Assembly (NCBI GenBank): GCA_963747335.1
Contig: CAVVEV010000002.1
Span: 243,099 to 307,098 of the forward strand
Direction of reading: 5' to 3'
Source: Prado023 sp963747335
GTDB lineage: Bacteria > Actinomycetota > Actinomycetes > S36-B12 > CAIYMF01
Length of the DNA: 64,000 bases
Positions within the stretch are counted from its first letter, which is position 1, and every line of letters begins with the position of its first letter. The position numbers and the translations under genes are program-made. Positions 21,896 through 31,260 of this stretch are shown in pieces. The notes beneath the pieces are model-generated. The model had not been told where the DNA came from. It saw only the letters and a list, made by a program, of their open reading frames with translations, and did not search any database.

Positions 21896-22192
21896 CTACT
21901 TCTCGACGACCGCGAGGACGTCGCGGGCCGACAGGAGCAGGTACTCCTCGCCGTTGTACTTGATCTCGGTGCCGCCGTACTTCGAGTAGATGACGACGTC
22001 ATCGACCTTCACGTCCAGCGGGATGCGGCTCGTGCCGGCATCGTCGAAACGGCCCGGGCCGACAGCCAGGACCTTGCCCTCCTGGGGCTTCTCCTTGGCG
22101 GTGTCCGGGATGACAAGACCCGACGCGGTGGTCTGCTCGGCGTCGAGGGGCTGAACGAGGATGCGGTCCTCGAGTGGCTTGATCTGTGCCAC
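21896..22192 (-). CDS. groES: 10 kDa co-chaperonin GroES
   Basis: 98 residues: MAQIKPLEDRILVQPLDAEQ, mobile loop region TASGLVIPDTAKEKPQEGKV, roof segment, and KYGGTEIKYNGEEYLLLSARDVLAVVEK. It caps the GroEL chamber. Start ATG 22192 follows AGGGAGGTCAC. First gene of the groES-groEL1 operon. Confidence 0.97.
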   Translation of the reverse strand: MAQIKPLEDRILVQPLDAEQTTASGLVIPDTAKEKPQEGKVLAVGPGRFDDAGTSRIPLDVKVDDVVIYSKYGGTEIKYNGEEYLLLSARDVLAVVEK

Positions 22193-22286
22193 GGTGTGAC
22201 CTCCCTAGAGGGGGTTCGCAGGAACGGATGTGTGCTGCGGGCCGGTGCGTTCCGTCGTCGCGGTGCCGGGACGACCTGCGTCGCTG

Positions 22287-22313
22287 CTGGCACTCTCTTT
22301 GGCTGAGTGCCAG
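22287..22313. promoter_or_regulatory. CIRCE element (HrcA operator), promoter-proximal copy
   Basis: CTGGCACTC, a 9-bp spacer, then GAGTGCCAG, matching CIRCE (TTAGCACTC-N9-GAGTGCTAA) with symmetrical changes. It covers the expected groES transcription start, so HrcA bound here would block initiation. Confidence 0.92.
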
Positions 22314-22318
22314 ACGGA

Positions 22319-22347
22319 ACCCTAACACCATTTGGCACTCGGTGCAC
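22319..22347 (-). promoter_or_regulatory. Putative groES promoter
   Basis: Minus-strand TAGGGT (22319-22324) as -10 with GTGCAC 17 bp upstream. It is embedded between and within the two CIRCE elements, the arrangement expected for HrcA control. Confidence 0.55.
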
Positions 22348-22358
22348 ACGAGTGCCAA
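22332..22358. promoter_or_regulatory. CIRCE element (HrcA operator), distal copy
   Basis: TTGGCACTC, a 9-bp spacer, then GAGTGCCAA: a perfect 9+9 inverted repeat, 18 bp from the other CIRCE. It overlaps the -35 and spacer of the groES promoter. Confidence 0.93.
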
Positions 22359-22379
22359 CTCAGGGGCGACCCACTGGCC

Positions 22380-24844
22380 TCAGGAGCAGCGGGTGACCCA
22401 CGCGCTGCTCCGGCCCGACCAGTCGATCGCACGAACCCGGACACACGCGCCGGCCCCTGCCCCCGGCGCCGACCACTCCCGCGCCGTCCCGGGCAGGCGT
22501 TGGACCGCCGACCACCTTCCCCGTCCCCCCGACGCCGTCCGTGACGCACTGCGGACCTCCACCACCCGGACCCCGCCGCGATCCGTGGCCCGGAACGTCA
22601 GCCGCGCGCCCGGGTTCCCGGGACGCAGGCGGACATCACGGATTCGGGGCTTGGCACGGTCCCGCACGGCGATCCGCAGCGACGGCGACGCCACGGCGGC
22701 GAACTCCGCGGACCCCGCATAGTCGGCAACAACCTGTTGGCGACCGCCGTAGAGCCGCGTGGTCACGAGCACTGCCCGCCCGGATGCGATCGGGGCCCGG
22801 CCCAGCACATGGCCCGAGTCCCGGAAGGTGACCCATCCCGTCGCGCTGGCTGGGGACACCGTGGCCGAGAGCCTGACCCGACCACCGACGCGCGCGGACG
22901 CGGGCCGCGAACTCAGCGCGAGAGCTGGCACCACACGGGCCGCGGCCACGGGGCCGGCCACCGGCTGGTCGCCGGGGGCGGGCTGGCTCGCAGCGGGGGG
23001 CGTCCCCGTCGGACTGCCGGTCGTCTGCGGATCGACCGTCGGTTCCGGATCCGGGGTCGGATCCGGGGTCGGGTCGGGGGTGGGATCGGGGTGGGGCACT
23101 GGGTCTGGACGGGTGTCCCCGGGGCTACGCCCGCCAGCTCGATGTCGCGATCCCCGACGATCGAGCCGCCCACGGCGAAGCACGCACTCGAGACCCAGTC
23201 GGCCACTCCCGGTGAGTACATGTCACTGCCACCACGGGGTCGGGCCAGCACCCGGTACTCGCCGGCGGGCAGTCCGAGGACCTGGTATCCCCCCGAGGCG
23301 TCGGAGACGTCGTACCAGCGGCCGGCGGTCTCTGCGGCTGCCGGGATGACGGCGACATCGGCCAGGGCCTCCGGTGCGCCTGAGCGCAGCACCCTGCCTG
23401 AGATACCACCGGTCGCCGGCGGCGGAAGGACTCCATTCATGTCCAGCAGTCCCGCGCCGCAGGTCGCAGTCGTGCAGTCCCGGACCGTCCCGGTGGGGAA
23501 GGCCCGGGCGGCTCCAGCCAACCGGGCCAGCGCCTGCGCAGCGGAGTCCCGGTACGCCGAGCGCACGAGGCCCAGAGCGCCGGCGACATGCGGTGCAGCC
23601 ATCGAGGTGCCCGACTTCAGGGCATACCCGGCACCGAGGGGAACGGTCGTGCCGGTGTCGACCGTCGAGAGGATCGCATCCGCTCCTGAGCCACCCGGGG
23701 CGGTGATCGCGACCCCGGGCCCGTAGTTCGAGTACGACGCGCGAGAACCGTCGCGCCCGGAGGCCGCGACCGCGGTCACGCCTGTGCAGTTCGCCGGGAA
23801 GGTGCCCGAGACGGGCCCGAGGAGTTGCCCGCTGCAGCCACCACGTTGATCCCCTTGGCCACCGCCGCATCGACCGCGGCCTGGAAGTCTGCTGGGCAGG
23901 TCCCTGGGGCCCCGAGCGACAGGTTGATGATGTCGGCCGGCGTCGCAGTTGTCGCTGGTGATCCCGGCGACGGGAACCCCGGCCGCCCAGTTGACGGCTG
24001 CGATCAGGTCGGCGAGGTCCCCGCCGCACTTGGCCAGCGCCCGGACGGGCTGGATCCGAACCCCGGGCGCCACCCCCGCGACACCGGAGTCCCCGGCCTG
24101 CGCTGCGATGATCCCCGCCACGTGACTGCCGTGCCAGCTGCTGGTGGCGACGCCGCAGTTCGCGAAAGCAGGGTCCTGCTGATCCGTCGCGTCGACCCAG
24201 TCACCGGGATCACTCGGATTGGGATCCCTGCCGTCGCCGTCGTTGGAGTAGCGCTGGTCATCGACGAGGTCGTAGCCAGCGACCACGGCCGGCTGGAGGT
24301 CCGGATGCGCCACGATCCCGGTGTCGACGACCGCCACCACGACATCCGCGGACCCCTGCTGTGTCCGCCATGCCGTGGGCGCGCGCAGCGACCACCCCCC
24401 GAAGGGAGTCACGGAGTCCCACAGGTTCCACTGCTCGGCGAAGCGGGGATCGCCCGGGTCGACCGGGGCCACCTCCAGCGGCGCGATCCGGCTGTTCGGC
24501 GAGGCCGACACGAATGCCGGGCCCGCCGCGACCTCGGCTGCCAGCGCGGTCGGGTCCTGCGCCGGTTCCTCCTGCCAGGTGATCTCGTAGGTCCCGGCCC
24601 CGAGTGGGGTGACCGACTCCACCTCAACCCCGGACACGGCCTCCAGCTCGGTGCGCGGCCCCGAGCCGAGGGTGGACCCCGTCGTGGTCACCACGAGCGA
24701 GTACGGGTCGGCGGGCGCAGACGCGGCTGCGCCCGGATCGGATTCCGGCAGGACTCTGGGCACGGAGGCGTGGGACGGCGTAGGGATCAGGAGCACGCAC
24801 GACAGCACGGCGAGGGACGGCACGGGCCGCCACCGAGCGCGCAT
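22380..24844 (-). CDS. Secreted subtilisin-like serine protease (S8) with C-terminal Ig-like region, three frameshifts
   Basis: About 820 residues from ATG 24844, which has GGAGGCAGC just upstream. Signal peptide at 1-27 (VPSLAVLSCVLLIPTPSHAS), an inhibitor-like propeptide, then the catalytic triad: Asp in VVVAVVDTGIVAHPDL, His in SSWHGSHVAGIIAAQ, Ser in KSGTSMAAPHVAGALG, with oxyanion Asn in VVAAAGNSSG. A Cna-B-like domain and an Asp-Pro-Thr repeat (DPTPDPTPDPTPDPEPT) lead to a bacterial Ig-like domain (LSSRPASARVGGRVRLSATV). Two cancelling shifts near 23945 and 23818 and one near 23110 disturb the frame. Extracellular role; substrate unknown. Confidence 0.87.
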
Positions 24845-24948
24845 GCTGCCTCCGAGTGGGTGAACCGGATGAGGTTCCTGATACCGAGAGTAGTTGCCGC
24901 AGCGGCCACAGGACACCCCCGCTCATCCGTGCGGGTGACAATGCGGGG

Positions 24949-26265
24949 GTGGACGCCGCGACCAGCCAAGCCCTGCTGACGCCCGAGGGGCGAGCCCTCG
25001 TGGAGTCCCTGACGCCCTATGACCGGGCCACTGCCATGGCCATGCTCAGCCGGGCGCGGACCGATCCGCGCTGGCTGGACCGCCCCGACGTTGTTGCCGC
25101 GGCAGCCACCCAGGCACGCCTGCGCACCCGGGCGACGGCTCGCTTCCCCGGGCCCGCTCGCTGGTGGACCCCGGACGGGCTCGAGCAGGCAACCAGGCCG
25201 GTGGTCGCCGTCCGGCACGCGCAGCGGTTCGTGCGTTCGGGCGTGCGACAGGTCGCCGACCTCGGGTGCGGCGTCGGCAGCGACGCCCTGGCGATGGCGG
25301 CCGCGGGCCTGGGTGTGACGGCCGTCGACCTCGATCCCGAGGCCCTGTGGGCACTGTCCTCGACGGCCGCGGACCTCGGCCTGGAGATCACGACGTCGCG
25401 CGGCGACGTGCGCACGATGCCGGCACCGTGGAACGACCCGACGGGCGCCGCGGACCTGGGGTGCTTCGTGGATCCTGCGCGCCGCAGCGGGGGGAGTCGC
25501 ACGCTGGCTCCGGAGTCGTGGTCACCGCCGTGGTCCTGGGTGCGCTCGCTGCCCGGTCGGGTCCCGGCCACGGGCGCGAAGGTGGCGCCCGGCATCGACC
25601 ACGCGGCCCTCCCCCCGGACACGCAGGCCGAGTGGATCAGCATCGACGGCGACCTTGTCGAGGCCGGCGTCTGGTGGGGCCCGTTGCGCAGCAGCGCAGC
25701 AGGACGGGTGGCCACCGTCCTGCGCACCGCTCCCGGCGAGGACTGGACCCACCCCGAGCAGCCCACGCAGGAGTCCCTCGACGACGTCGACGGCATTCCC
25801 GGGGCCCCGCTCGGCCCCGTGGGCGGATGGCTCGTCGAGCCCGATCCGGCGGTGATCCGCGCAGGGCTGGTGTCGGTGCTGGCCGCCCGCATGGACGGGC
25901 ACCTGCTCGACCCCCGGATCGCCTACATCGCCGCCGATTCCCTGCCCCGGGTGGGGATCCTCGGCGCGGCATTCGCCGTCGTCGACCAGGTGCCGTTCGG
26001 GCGCAAGCCCCTGCGCGCCTGGCTGCGCAGCCACGGATACGGCGACGTCATCGTCAAGAAGCGCGGGGTCAACGTCGTTCCCGAGGAGCTGCGCGCGGCC
26101 CTGCGCCTCGGCGGGGACGGTCCGACCGCGATCCTCGTGCTCACCCGGACCGACGCCGGCCCCTTGGCGCTGGTGGTCGAGCGCGGCCCGTCAGGCGCGC
26201 AGCCCCAGGAGTCCGACCCCGTCGGCTGCGAGGAACCCGCTGTACAGCCCGGGCCACCCCGCTGA
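24949..26265 (+). CDS. THUMP-like SAM-dependent methyltransferase family protein
   Basis: About 438 residues from GTG 24949; the frame is open further upstream but homology-like sequence begins at VDAATSQALLTPEGRALVES. The SAM site is VRQVADLGCGVGSDALAMAAAG followed by VDLDPEALWAL; FVDPARRSGG stands where a catalytic DPPR/DPAR motif is usual. The C-terminal third (VVDQVPFGRKPLRAWLRSHG, VIVKKRGVNVVPEELRAAL) matches the THUMP_like domain of actinobacterial proteins of unknown target, suggesting RNA modification. Its last 75 bp overlap the 3' end of the convergent Cna-B-like gene. Confidence 0.85.
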   Translation: MDAATSQALLTPEGRALVESLTPYDRATAMAMLSRARTDPRWLDRPDVVAAAATQARLRTRATARFPGPARWWTPDGLEQATRPVVAVRHAQRFVRSGVRQVADLGCGVGSDALAMAAAGLGVTAVDLDPEALWALSSTAADLGLEITTSRGDVRTMPAPWNDPTGAADLGCFVDPARRSGGSRTLAPESWSPPWSWVRSLPGRVPATGAKVAPGIDHAALPPDTQAEWISIDGDLVEAGVWWGPLRSSAAGRVATVLRTAPGEDWTHPEQPTQESLDDVDGIPGAPLGPVGGWLVEPDPAVIRAGLVSVLAARMDGHLLDPRIAYIAADSLPRVGILGAAFAVVDQVPFGRKPLRAWLRSHGYGDVIVKKRGVNVVPEELRAALRLGGDGPTAILVLTRTDAGPLALVVERGPSGAQPQESDPVGCEEPAVQPGPPR

Positions 26266-27757
26266 GACGCCCGGATCGGGCGGGCCGACGGACGCGGTGG
26301 TGCCGGACCGGTCGTCCGCAGCGCCCTCGGGCATGGTCGTCCTCTGGCGCGCCAGGCTCACGGTGAACTCGGCCCGCTCTCCTCGAGAGAGGTCGAGTCG
26401 ACCGGGGCCGTCGAGCCCGGAGCTGTCCACGATCTCCACGGGCAGGTAGTCCCCGTTCTCGCTGCCGGGGTAGAGGACCAGCGCGTACTGCCCCGGCGGG
26501 ACCGGTCCGATGACGATCTCCGAGGCGGGCGCGCGCGCCGGGATCGCCGGGTCGGAGCCCGGCGGGCCCGGGGTGACGAGCGGGTCGTTGCCCCCGCTGG
26601 TGGGTGCCGGCTCCAGCGTCTGCCCGGGCGGATCCTCGACCCCCCGCGAGAGGTAGGAGTGCAGCGGGTTGCCGACATCCCCGAGATCGACCGACACCCC
26701 GCGGATCGGCTCGCCCGTCTGCGCGTCGAGGATCCGGCCGACAACGAGCGCCCCCTGGGTGAGGGCGAAATCCACTCCGCTGAGCACCTGGCCCCCGGCG
26801 AGGTCGACGCTGGTGTCACCGGACTGCCCGGGTGCGGAGTACCACTCACCCAGAAGGCCGACATCGGGGGCTTCGGCGTAGGCGCGCAGTCCGGGCCCGG
26901 GAGGTACACCGTTGATCCGGTACGCCCCGGAGTCGTCGGCGCGCGCGAGCATGGGGCACAGCGCCGGACATCCCACGAGGGTCACGGATGCGCCCGGAGC
27001 GGCGGCGCCCTGGTCATCGCGGACGAATCCGCTGACCTGGCCGCCCTCCCGCAGCCTGATGACGAGCCCCGAGGTCCCCGGCTCGTACCCGATCGGCCGC
27101 CCCCTGGAAGCCGGCACCGTCGTACCACTGGCCCAGGTGGTTGCTCCCCTCGCCTGCGCGCACCTGCAGGGCCACTCGGACGGGAGGCAGCCCGTCGATC
27201 ACGAACTGCCCGGGTCCCAGGGAGAGGCCAGCCGAGCCGACGGGCTCCCACCCGGGAGGGGCATCCACGTGGGCCACGACCCGGGATCCGGGGATGGGGG
27301 CCCCGGTGTCCGCATCGACCACGCGACCGGAGATCGAACCACCGGTCGCAAGGTTCACGTCGGCCGTCGAGCCGGATGGGGCCACGCGCAGCGTCCCCGC
27401 CGCGGCGAAGGAGTAGGCCTCCGGCCAGTAGGTGCTGGCCAGCCCGCTGAGCGAGGGCGCGCGCACCTGGATCTTGACCTGGACCGCGTCGACCTCGATG
27501 AACTCGTAGCGCCCGTCCTGATCGGTCGTGGTCTGCGCAGGCCGACCTGCCCAGTCCCCTGCCGGGCTCACCGGCATCAGCGTCACCCAGGCATTGGCAA
27601 CAGGGGCACCACCGGACCGAACCGTCCCGGACACCGATCCGACCTGATCCGCCGACGCCGGGGCCGGCGCGCCAGTGAGCCACCCAGCGGCCAGGAGGCA
27701 GCCCAGCAGTGCCGATCGCAGGCGAGCAGAGGGCTCGCGCTGACCTCGCATCCGCAC
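26191..27757 (-). CDS. Secreted protein with repeated Cna-B/carboxypeptidase-regulatory-like domains, one frameshift
   Basis: About 521 residues joined, from ATG 27757. Signal peptide at 14-36 (LRSALLGCLLAAGWLTGAPA). At least four beta-sandwich units follow, each opening with a glycine-value pattern: VGSVSGTVRSGGAPVANAWV, GSISGRVVDADTGAPIPGSR, GQVSGFVRDDQGAAAPGASV, GALVVGRILDAQTGEPIRGV. Such domains serve as surface stalks or polysaccharide-binding modules. No LPXTG or membrane anchor is visible. An extra G near 27105 shifts the frame. It follows the small exported protein by 87 bp and overlaps the methyltransferase tail-to-tail. Confidence 0.75.
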
Positions 27758-27844
27758 CCCCTCTCAGCTCGCCTCCATACTGCGTCGGGCTGGGCGACCC
27801 GGCAAGAGGTCGCGCGCGGGCCCCTGCCGAGGTGGTCCCCTGCC

Positions 27845-28198
27845 TCAGTCCCTGCACTCGCGTGCGATCGGCTCGATCGCCGCCGCAAGGTCGGCCACCG
27901 TCGCGCCCGGGTCGTCCAGGACCGCGACGATCTGCCGCGCGACGGCCACCGACCCGTCGGGTCGGTCCCGCGGGGAGGGCGAGGCCAGCATGTCCGCCAG
28001 GTGCGCTGCACGTGATCGCAGGACCGCTTGATCGCCCAGGGACGACAGGTCCAGGGCGTCGCGGAGGTCGGTCACCGCGCCGCAGATCCGCCCCGTGGTG
28101 GCCGCTGGAGCTGGGGCAGCCCCCTCCCAGCCCACCAGCAGGATCGACCCCGCAGCGGCCACGGTGAGCAGCGCCGCACCGATCGCGGGGCGGTTCAC
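27845..28198 (-). CDS. Small exported or membrane-anchored protein
   Basis: 117 residues from GTG 28198, whose GTGA overlaps the stop of the response regulator. An N-terminal hydrophobic stretch (IGAALLTVAAAGSILLVGW) is a signal peptide or anchor. The rest is helical with two Cys (GRICGAV and ARECRD), spaced to allow one disulfide. No known domain. It is last in the kinase-regulator run, so it may be an accessory or target of that system. Confidence 0.68.
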   Translation of the reverse strand: MNRPAIGAALLTVAAAGSILLVGWEGAAPAPAATTGRICGAVTDLRDALDLSSLGDQAVLRSRAAHLADMLASPSPRDRPDGSVAVARQIVAVLDDPGATVADLAAAIEPIARECRD

Positions 28199-28860
28199 CG
28201 GGAAGTGGTCTCCGTGCCGGGCTCCACGGCCAGGAAACCGTCCTCGACCGCTGCACGCCGCATGTCGGACTTCGTGTGGACGTCCCGGTGGGCCTGGGCG
28301 TACTTCGCGCGCACCCGGTCGAGGTACTCCTTGGCTGTGGCCGGGCTCACGTTCATCCGTCGTGCGACGGAGTCGAGCTTCAGGCCGGACGCGTACAGGC
28401 GCAGGGCGGAGAGCTCCTGGATGCTCAGGTTCGGCACGTCCTGGGGGGACTCGGCCAGGATGGAGGCCATCTCCGGGGTGAGGAAGCCCTCGCCGGAGGC
28501 GACTGCCTCGATGGCATCGAGCAGGGCCGCAGGATCCTCCCTCTTGGACATGTAGCCCAGCGCACCGGCGGCCAACCCCTGCCGAACGATCCGGGGGCTG
28601 CCCAGGGCGCTGACGATCAGCACCCGGCAGCCTGCCTCCTGGAACCCGGCGACCAGCGCAGGAAGGGGCGGGGCCTCCGCCCCCAGGTCGAGGTCCAGCA
28701 GGACCACGTCGCTCGCCGCGGCCGCAGCCAGGGCCTGCTCGACCTCGGCACCGGCATAGGCCACCTCGATGTGCGGCCCCCGGGCTTGCAGCCAGGACAT
28801 CAACGCCTGATGGAACAGGGCATGGTCGTCGAGGATGACAACCCGGATCACTCCACCCAT
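28195..28860 (-). CDS. LuxR-type response regulator
   Basis: 221 residues. Receiver: VVILDDHALFHQALMSW, phospho-acceptor Asp in SDVVLLDLDLGAE, Lys in GYMSKRED. HTH: LSIQELSALRLYASGLKLDS then NVSPATAKEYLDRVRAKYAQ, a variant of the LuxR HTH in which an extra segment leads to a basic C-terminus. It follows the two-module kinase by 9 bp and overlaps the next gene by 4 nt, which supports one operon. Start ATG 28860; an in-frame GTG at 28851 is possible. Confidence 0.87.
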   Translation of the reverse strand: MGGVIRVVILDDHALFHQALMSWLQARGPHIEVAYAGAEVEQALAAAAASDVVLLDLDLGAEAPPLPALVAGFQEAGCRVLIVSALGSPRIVRQGLAAGALGYMSKREDPAALLDAIEAVASGEGFLTPEMASILAESPQDVPNLSIQELSALRLYASGLKLDSVARRMNVSPATAKEYLDRVRAKYAQAHRDVHTKSDMRRAAVEDGFLAVEPGTETTSR

Positions 28861-28869
28861 GGCAGGAAT

Positions 28870-31260
28870 CTAGCGTGAACCGGCTACCGACTGTGGGACG
28901 GGTTGGCGCCAGGCCCATTCCAGGGTGATGCCCTCAGGATCCACGTCCCGCCAGGCGCCCCCGGCGAACCGGTCGACCCGGCTGGTCAGGGCGGGTCCCG
29001 CGCCGACGACAGCGGGGCCAGCGGCTGCGAGCATGATCGACGGGCTCGGATCCGACCAGGCCGACAGGGTGACAGATGCTCCCGGGGCCTGGGTGCACAG
29101 CATGTCGATGACCCCCCCGATCTCGCCGACCGTGCTGCCCGGGACCTCCAGATCCGCGAGCGAGCCGCGCAGCAGAACCCGGCACGAATGCGCATGCAGA
29201 AGGCGCAACCAGATCCTGGCCGGCCGGCGCAGCGCCAACGGCGCCCGTCCCACGGCGAGCAGGGCCCGGAGGAACTCGGCCTCGGAGCCACACGCGGTCC
29301 GCGTGGCCTGCGCCCGGGGGTCCCGCCGGCCCTGGGCGATGTCGTCGAGCAGACCCTGGGCAGAGGCCAGCGTGTCCGCGACCCAGGCCTCCTCCTCGGC
29401 CCTCAGGGACAGCTGGGTCCCGATGCGGACCTGCGCCTCCTGGGCCTCGTCACGCGCCACGGCCAGTTCGGTGCTCAACCGGTCGATGCGCTCGACGAAG
29501 AGCCACGAGGCACCCAGGACGGCCACCACGTAGACCCCGGCCTCCGCCGTGTCCGGCCCACACAGGGCCCATCGATCCGACCACGCGAGGGCAGCCCCGA
29601 GGTGCGCGGCGCCGACCGTGGTCACGATCGCCGCCAGGACACCCGGGCGCGGAGCGAGCAGCAGGATCACCGCCATCATGGGCGCGCGGGCATCGAGCAT
29701 GACCCCCTCGCCCAGCAGGGACGCGCAGTACGGGTCGGCGAGGAGGGCCACGGCACCGACCAGGAAGTACGTGGCGCAGGCGGCCAGCACCTGGCTGGCC
29801 CCGATCCGGTGCCCGTTGCGCGCCCGCTCCGTGGCGACGGCCGCCACGATCACCGGGGCCACTGCCCCGATCAGTGCCAGCCATGGACGCGAGTACGCCG
29901 GCCACCCGAGGACGATCAGGGCGCAGGCGGTCCCCGCGAGGAACGTGGCAACCATGAGGACGATGCGCGCCGTTCCCGCAAGGAGATCAGATCCCAGCTC
30001 CGGCCCCACCGAGGGCTTGCGACGCCACTCGAGCAGGACGACGGTCCCGCGGCCCTCAGGTCCTGGACCGGTCAGGGCCTCGCCCCCGACCGACTCCATC
30101 CGCTCACGGATCGAGCGGGCCACCCCGAACCCGTCGGCGGCGCCCTCGGCGCCGACACCCTCGTCCGCGACGAACAGCTGCACCCCACCGGGGTCATGAC
30201 GCACGAGCAGTGTCGCCCGCGGGACCCCGGCGTGCTTGGCCACGTTGGTCAGGGCCTCGGTGCCCGCACGGGCAAGGGCGGCCAGGACGGGTGCGGGCAC
30301 GCAGCGACGCTCGGCGCAGGGCTGCGGACCCTCCGCCGGATCGATCACCAGGGCGGACTCGAGGTCGAGCCCCAGCCTGCGTGCGTGGGACTCCAGCCGT
30401 TCGACGACATCCGACAGGTCCAAGAGGTCGGCCTGCTGGCGCCACAGGGACAGCTGGTCACGGTCGGAGCGGCACCGCGCCGCAACGACCTCGGGGTCGA
30501 GGTGGTCGCCATGGGCGCTGATGGTCTCCAGCGTGTTCAGGGCGGTGTCGTGCAGCGAGCGCTCCACCTCGGCCGCCACGTGGGCCGCCTCCCGGACCGC
30601 CTGCTCCCGGACCAGCACCTCGTAGCGCAGGTCCAGGTTGCGCTGCAGCCCGCGGGCCGCCCGGCCCAGGGCCCAGAGCGCGAGGGCGATGGAGAACCCT
30701 GCGGCGACCAGGGCGATCGCCGGCACGGCGCTGGCCAGGGACGTCCGCAGGAGCTCATCACCGTCCCCCACGACTTCATCGAGGGGAACGACCAGCACCA
30801 GGACGCCCAGCACGATCGCGGCGGCACCACCAGCCAGGGGGCCCGCCCAGGCCGTGATCGAGGCGGCGAGGAGGCCTGCGGTCAGCAGCTCGGCGGGCCA
30901 CGGGCCGGGCGTTCCGGCCACGACACGCAGCAGCACCAGGGAGGTCAGGCACCCGGCGGCCGTGATGACGCCCAGCCACCCGGGCGGGGGCTGGTCGGAG
31001 CCATCCGGCCGCTTCCCGCGCAGGATCCCCATGCCCAGGCTGAAGGTGGCCCAGACCAGGCAGATGAGCCCCGACACGACCCCGACTGCAAGGACCCCAC
31101 CGGGCGGGCGCAGGACGGAGGTGACCGCCTGCCCCAGCAGGAGCAGGATGATCAGCCAGTGGATGAGGTAGGCCACGCCGTCGGCTGCGACCGACGACAG
31201 GGTGCGCTCCGGTGGGCCCACCGGAGCCGGCGTCGAGGGGTGCGCCTGGGTCGCGGTCAC
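28870..31260 (-). CDS. Large two-module sensor histidine kinase
   Basis: 796 residues from GTG 31260, whose GTGA overlaps the tsaD stop; the open frame above is ignored. Module 1: about six membrane helices (residues 30-195), HisKA_3-like VERSLHDTALNTLETISAHG, ATPase N box TEALTNVAKHAGVPRATLLV, and ADEGVGAEG with GFGVARSIRERMESVGG. Module 2 (from about 425): five or six more helices, a coiled segment (RLSTELAVARDEAQEAQVRI) and a kinase-like region without a phospho-acceptor His or clear N box. Two tandem transmembrane kinase halves in one chain, the second apparently inactive, is unusual. Ligand unknown. Confidence 0.85.
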   Translation of the reverse strand: MTATQAHPSTPAPVGPPERTLSSVAADGVAYLIHWLIILLLLGQAVTSVLRPPGGVLAVGVVSGLICLVWATFSLGMGILRGKRPDGSDQPPPGWLGVITAAGCLTSLVLLRVVAGTPGPWPAELLTAGLLAASITAWAGPLAGGAAAIVLGVLVLVVPLDEVVGDGDELLRTSLASAVPAIALVAAGFSIALALWALGRAARGLQRNLDLRYEVLVREQAVREAAHVAAEVERSLHDTALNTLETISAHGDHLDPEVVAARCRSDRDQLSLWRQQADLLDLSDVVERLESHARRLGLDLESALVIDPAEGPQPCAERRCVPAPVLAALARAGTEALTNVAKHAGVPRATLLVRHDPGGVQLFVADEGVGAEGAADGFGVARSIRERMESVGGEALTGPGPEGRGTVVLLEWRRKPSVGPELGSDLLAGTARIVLMVATFLAGTACALIVLGWPAYSRPWLALIGAVAPVIVAAVATERARNGHRIGASQVLAACATYFLVGAVALLADPYCASLLGEGVMLDARAPMMAVILLLAPRPGVLAAIVTTVGAAHLGAALAWSDRWALCGPDTAEAGVYVVAVLGASWLFVERIDRLSTELAVARDEAQEAQVRIGTQLSLRAEEEAWVADTLASAQGLLDDIAQGRRDPRAQATRTACGSEAEFLRALLAVGRAPLALRRPARIWLRLLHAHSCRVLLRGSLADLEVPGSTVGEIGGVIDMLCTQAPGASVTLSAWSDPSPSIMLAAAGPAVVGAGPALTSRVDRFAGGAWRDVDPEGITLEWAWRQPVPQSVAGSR

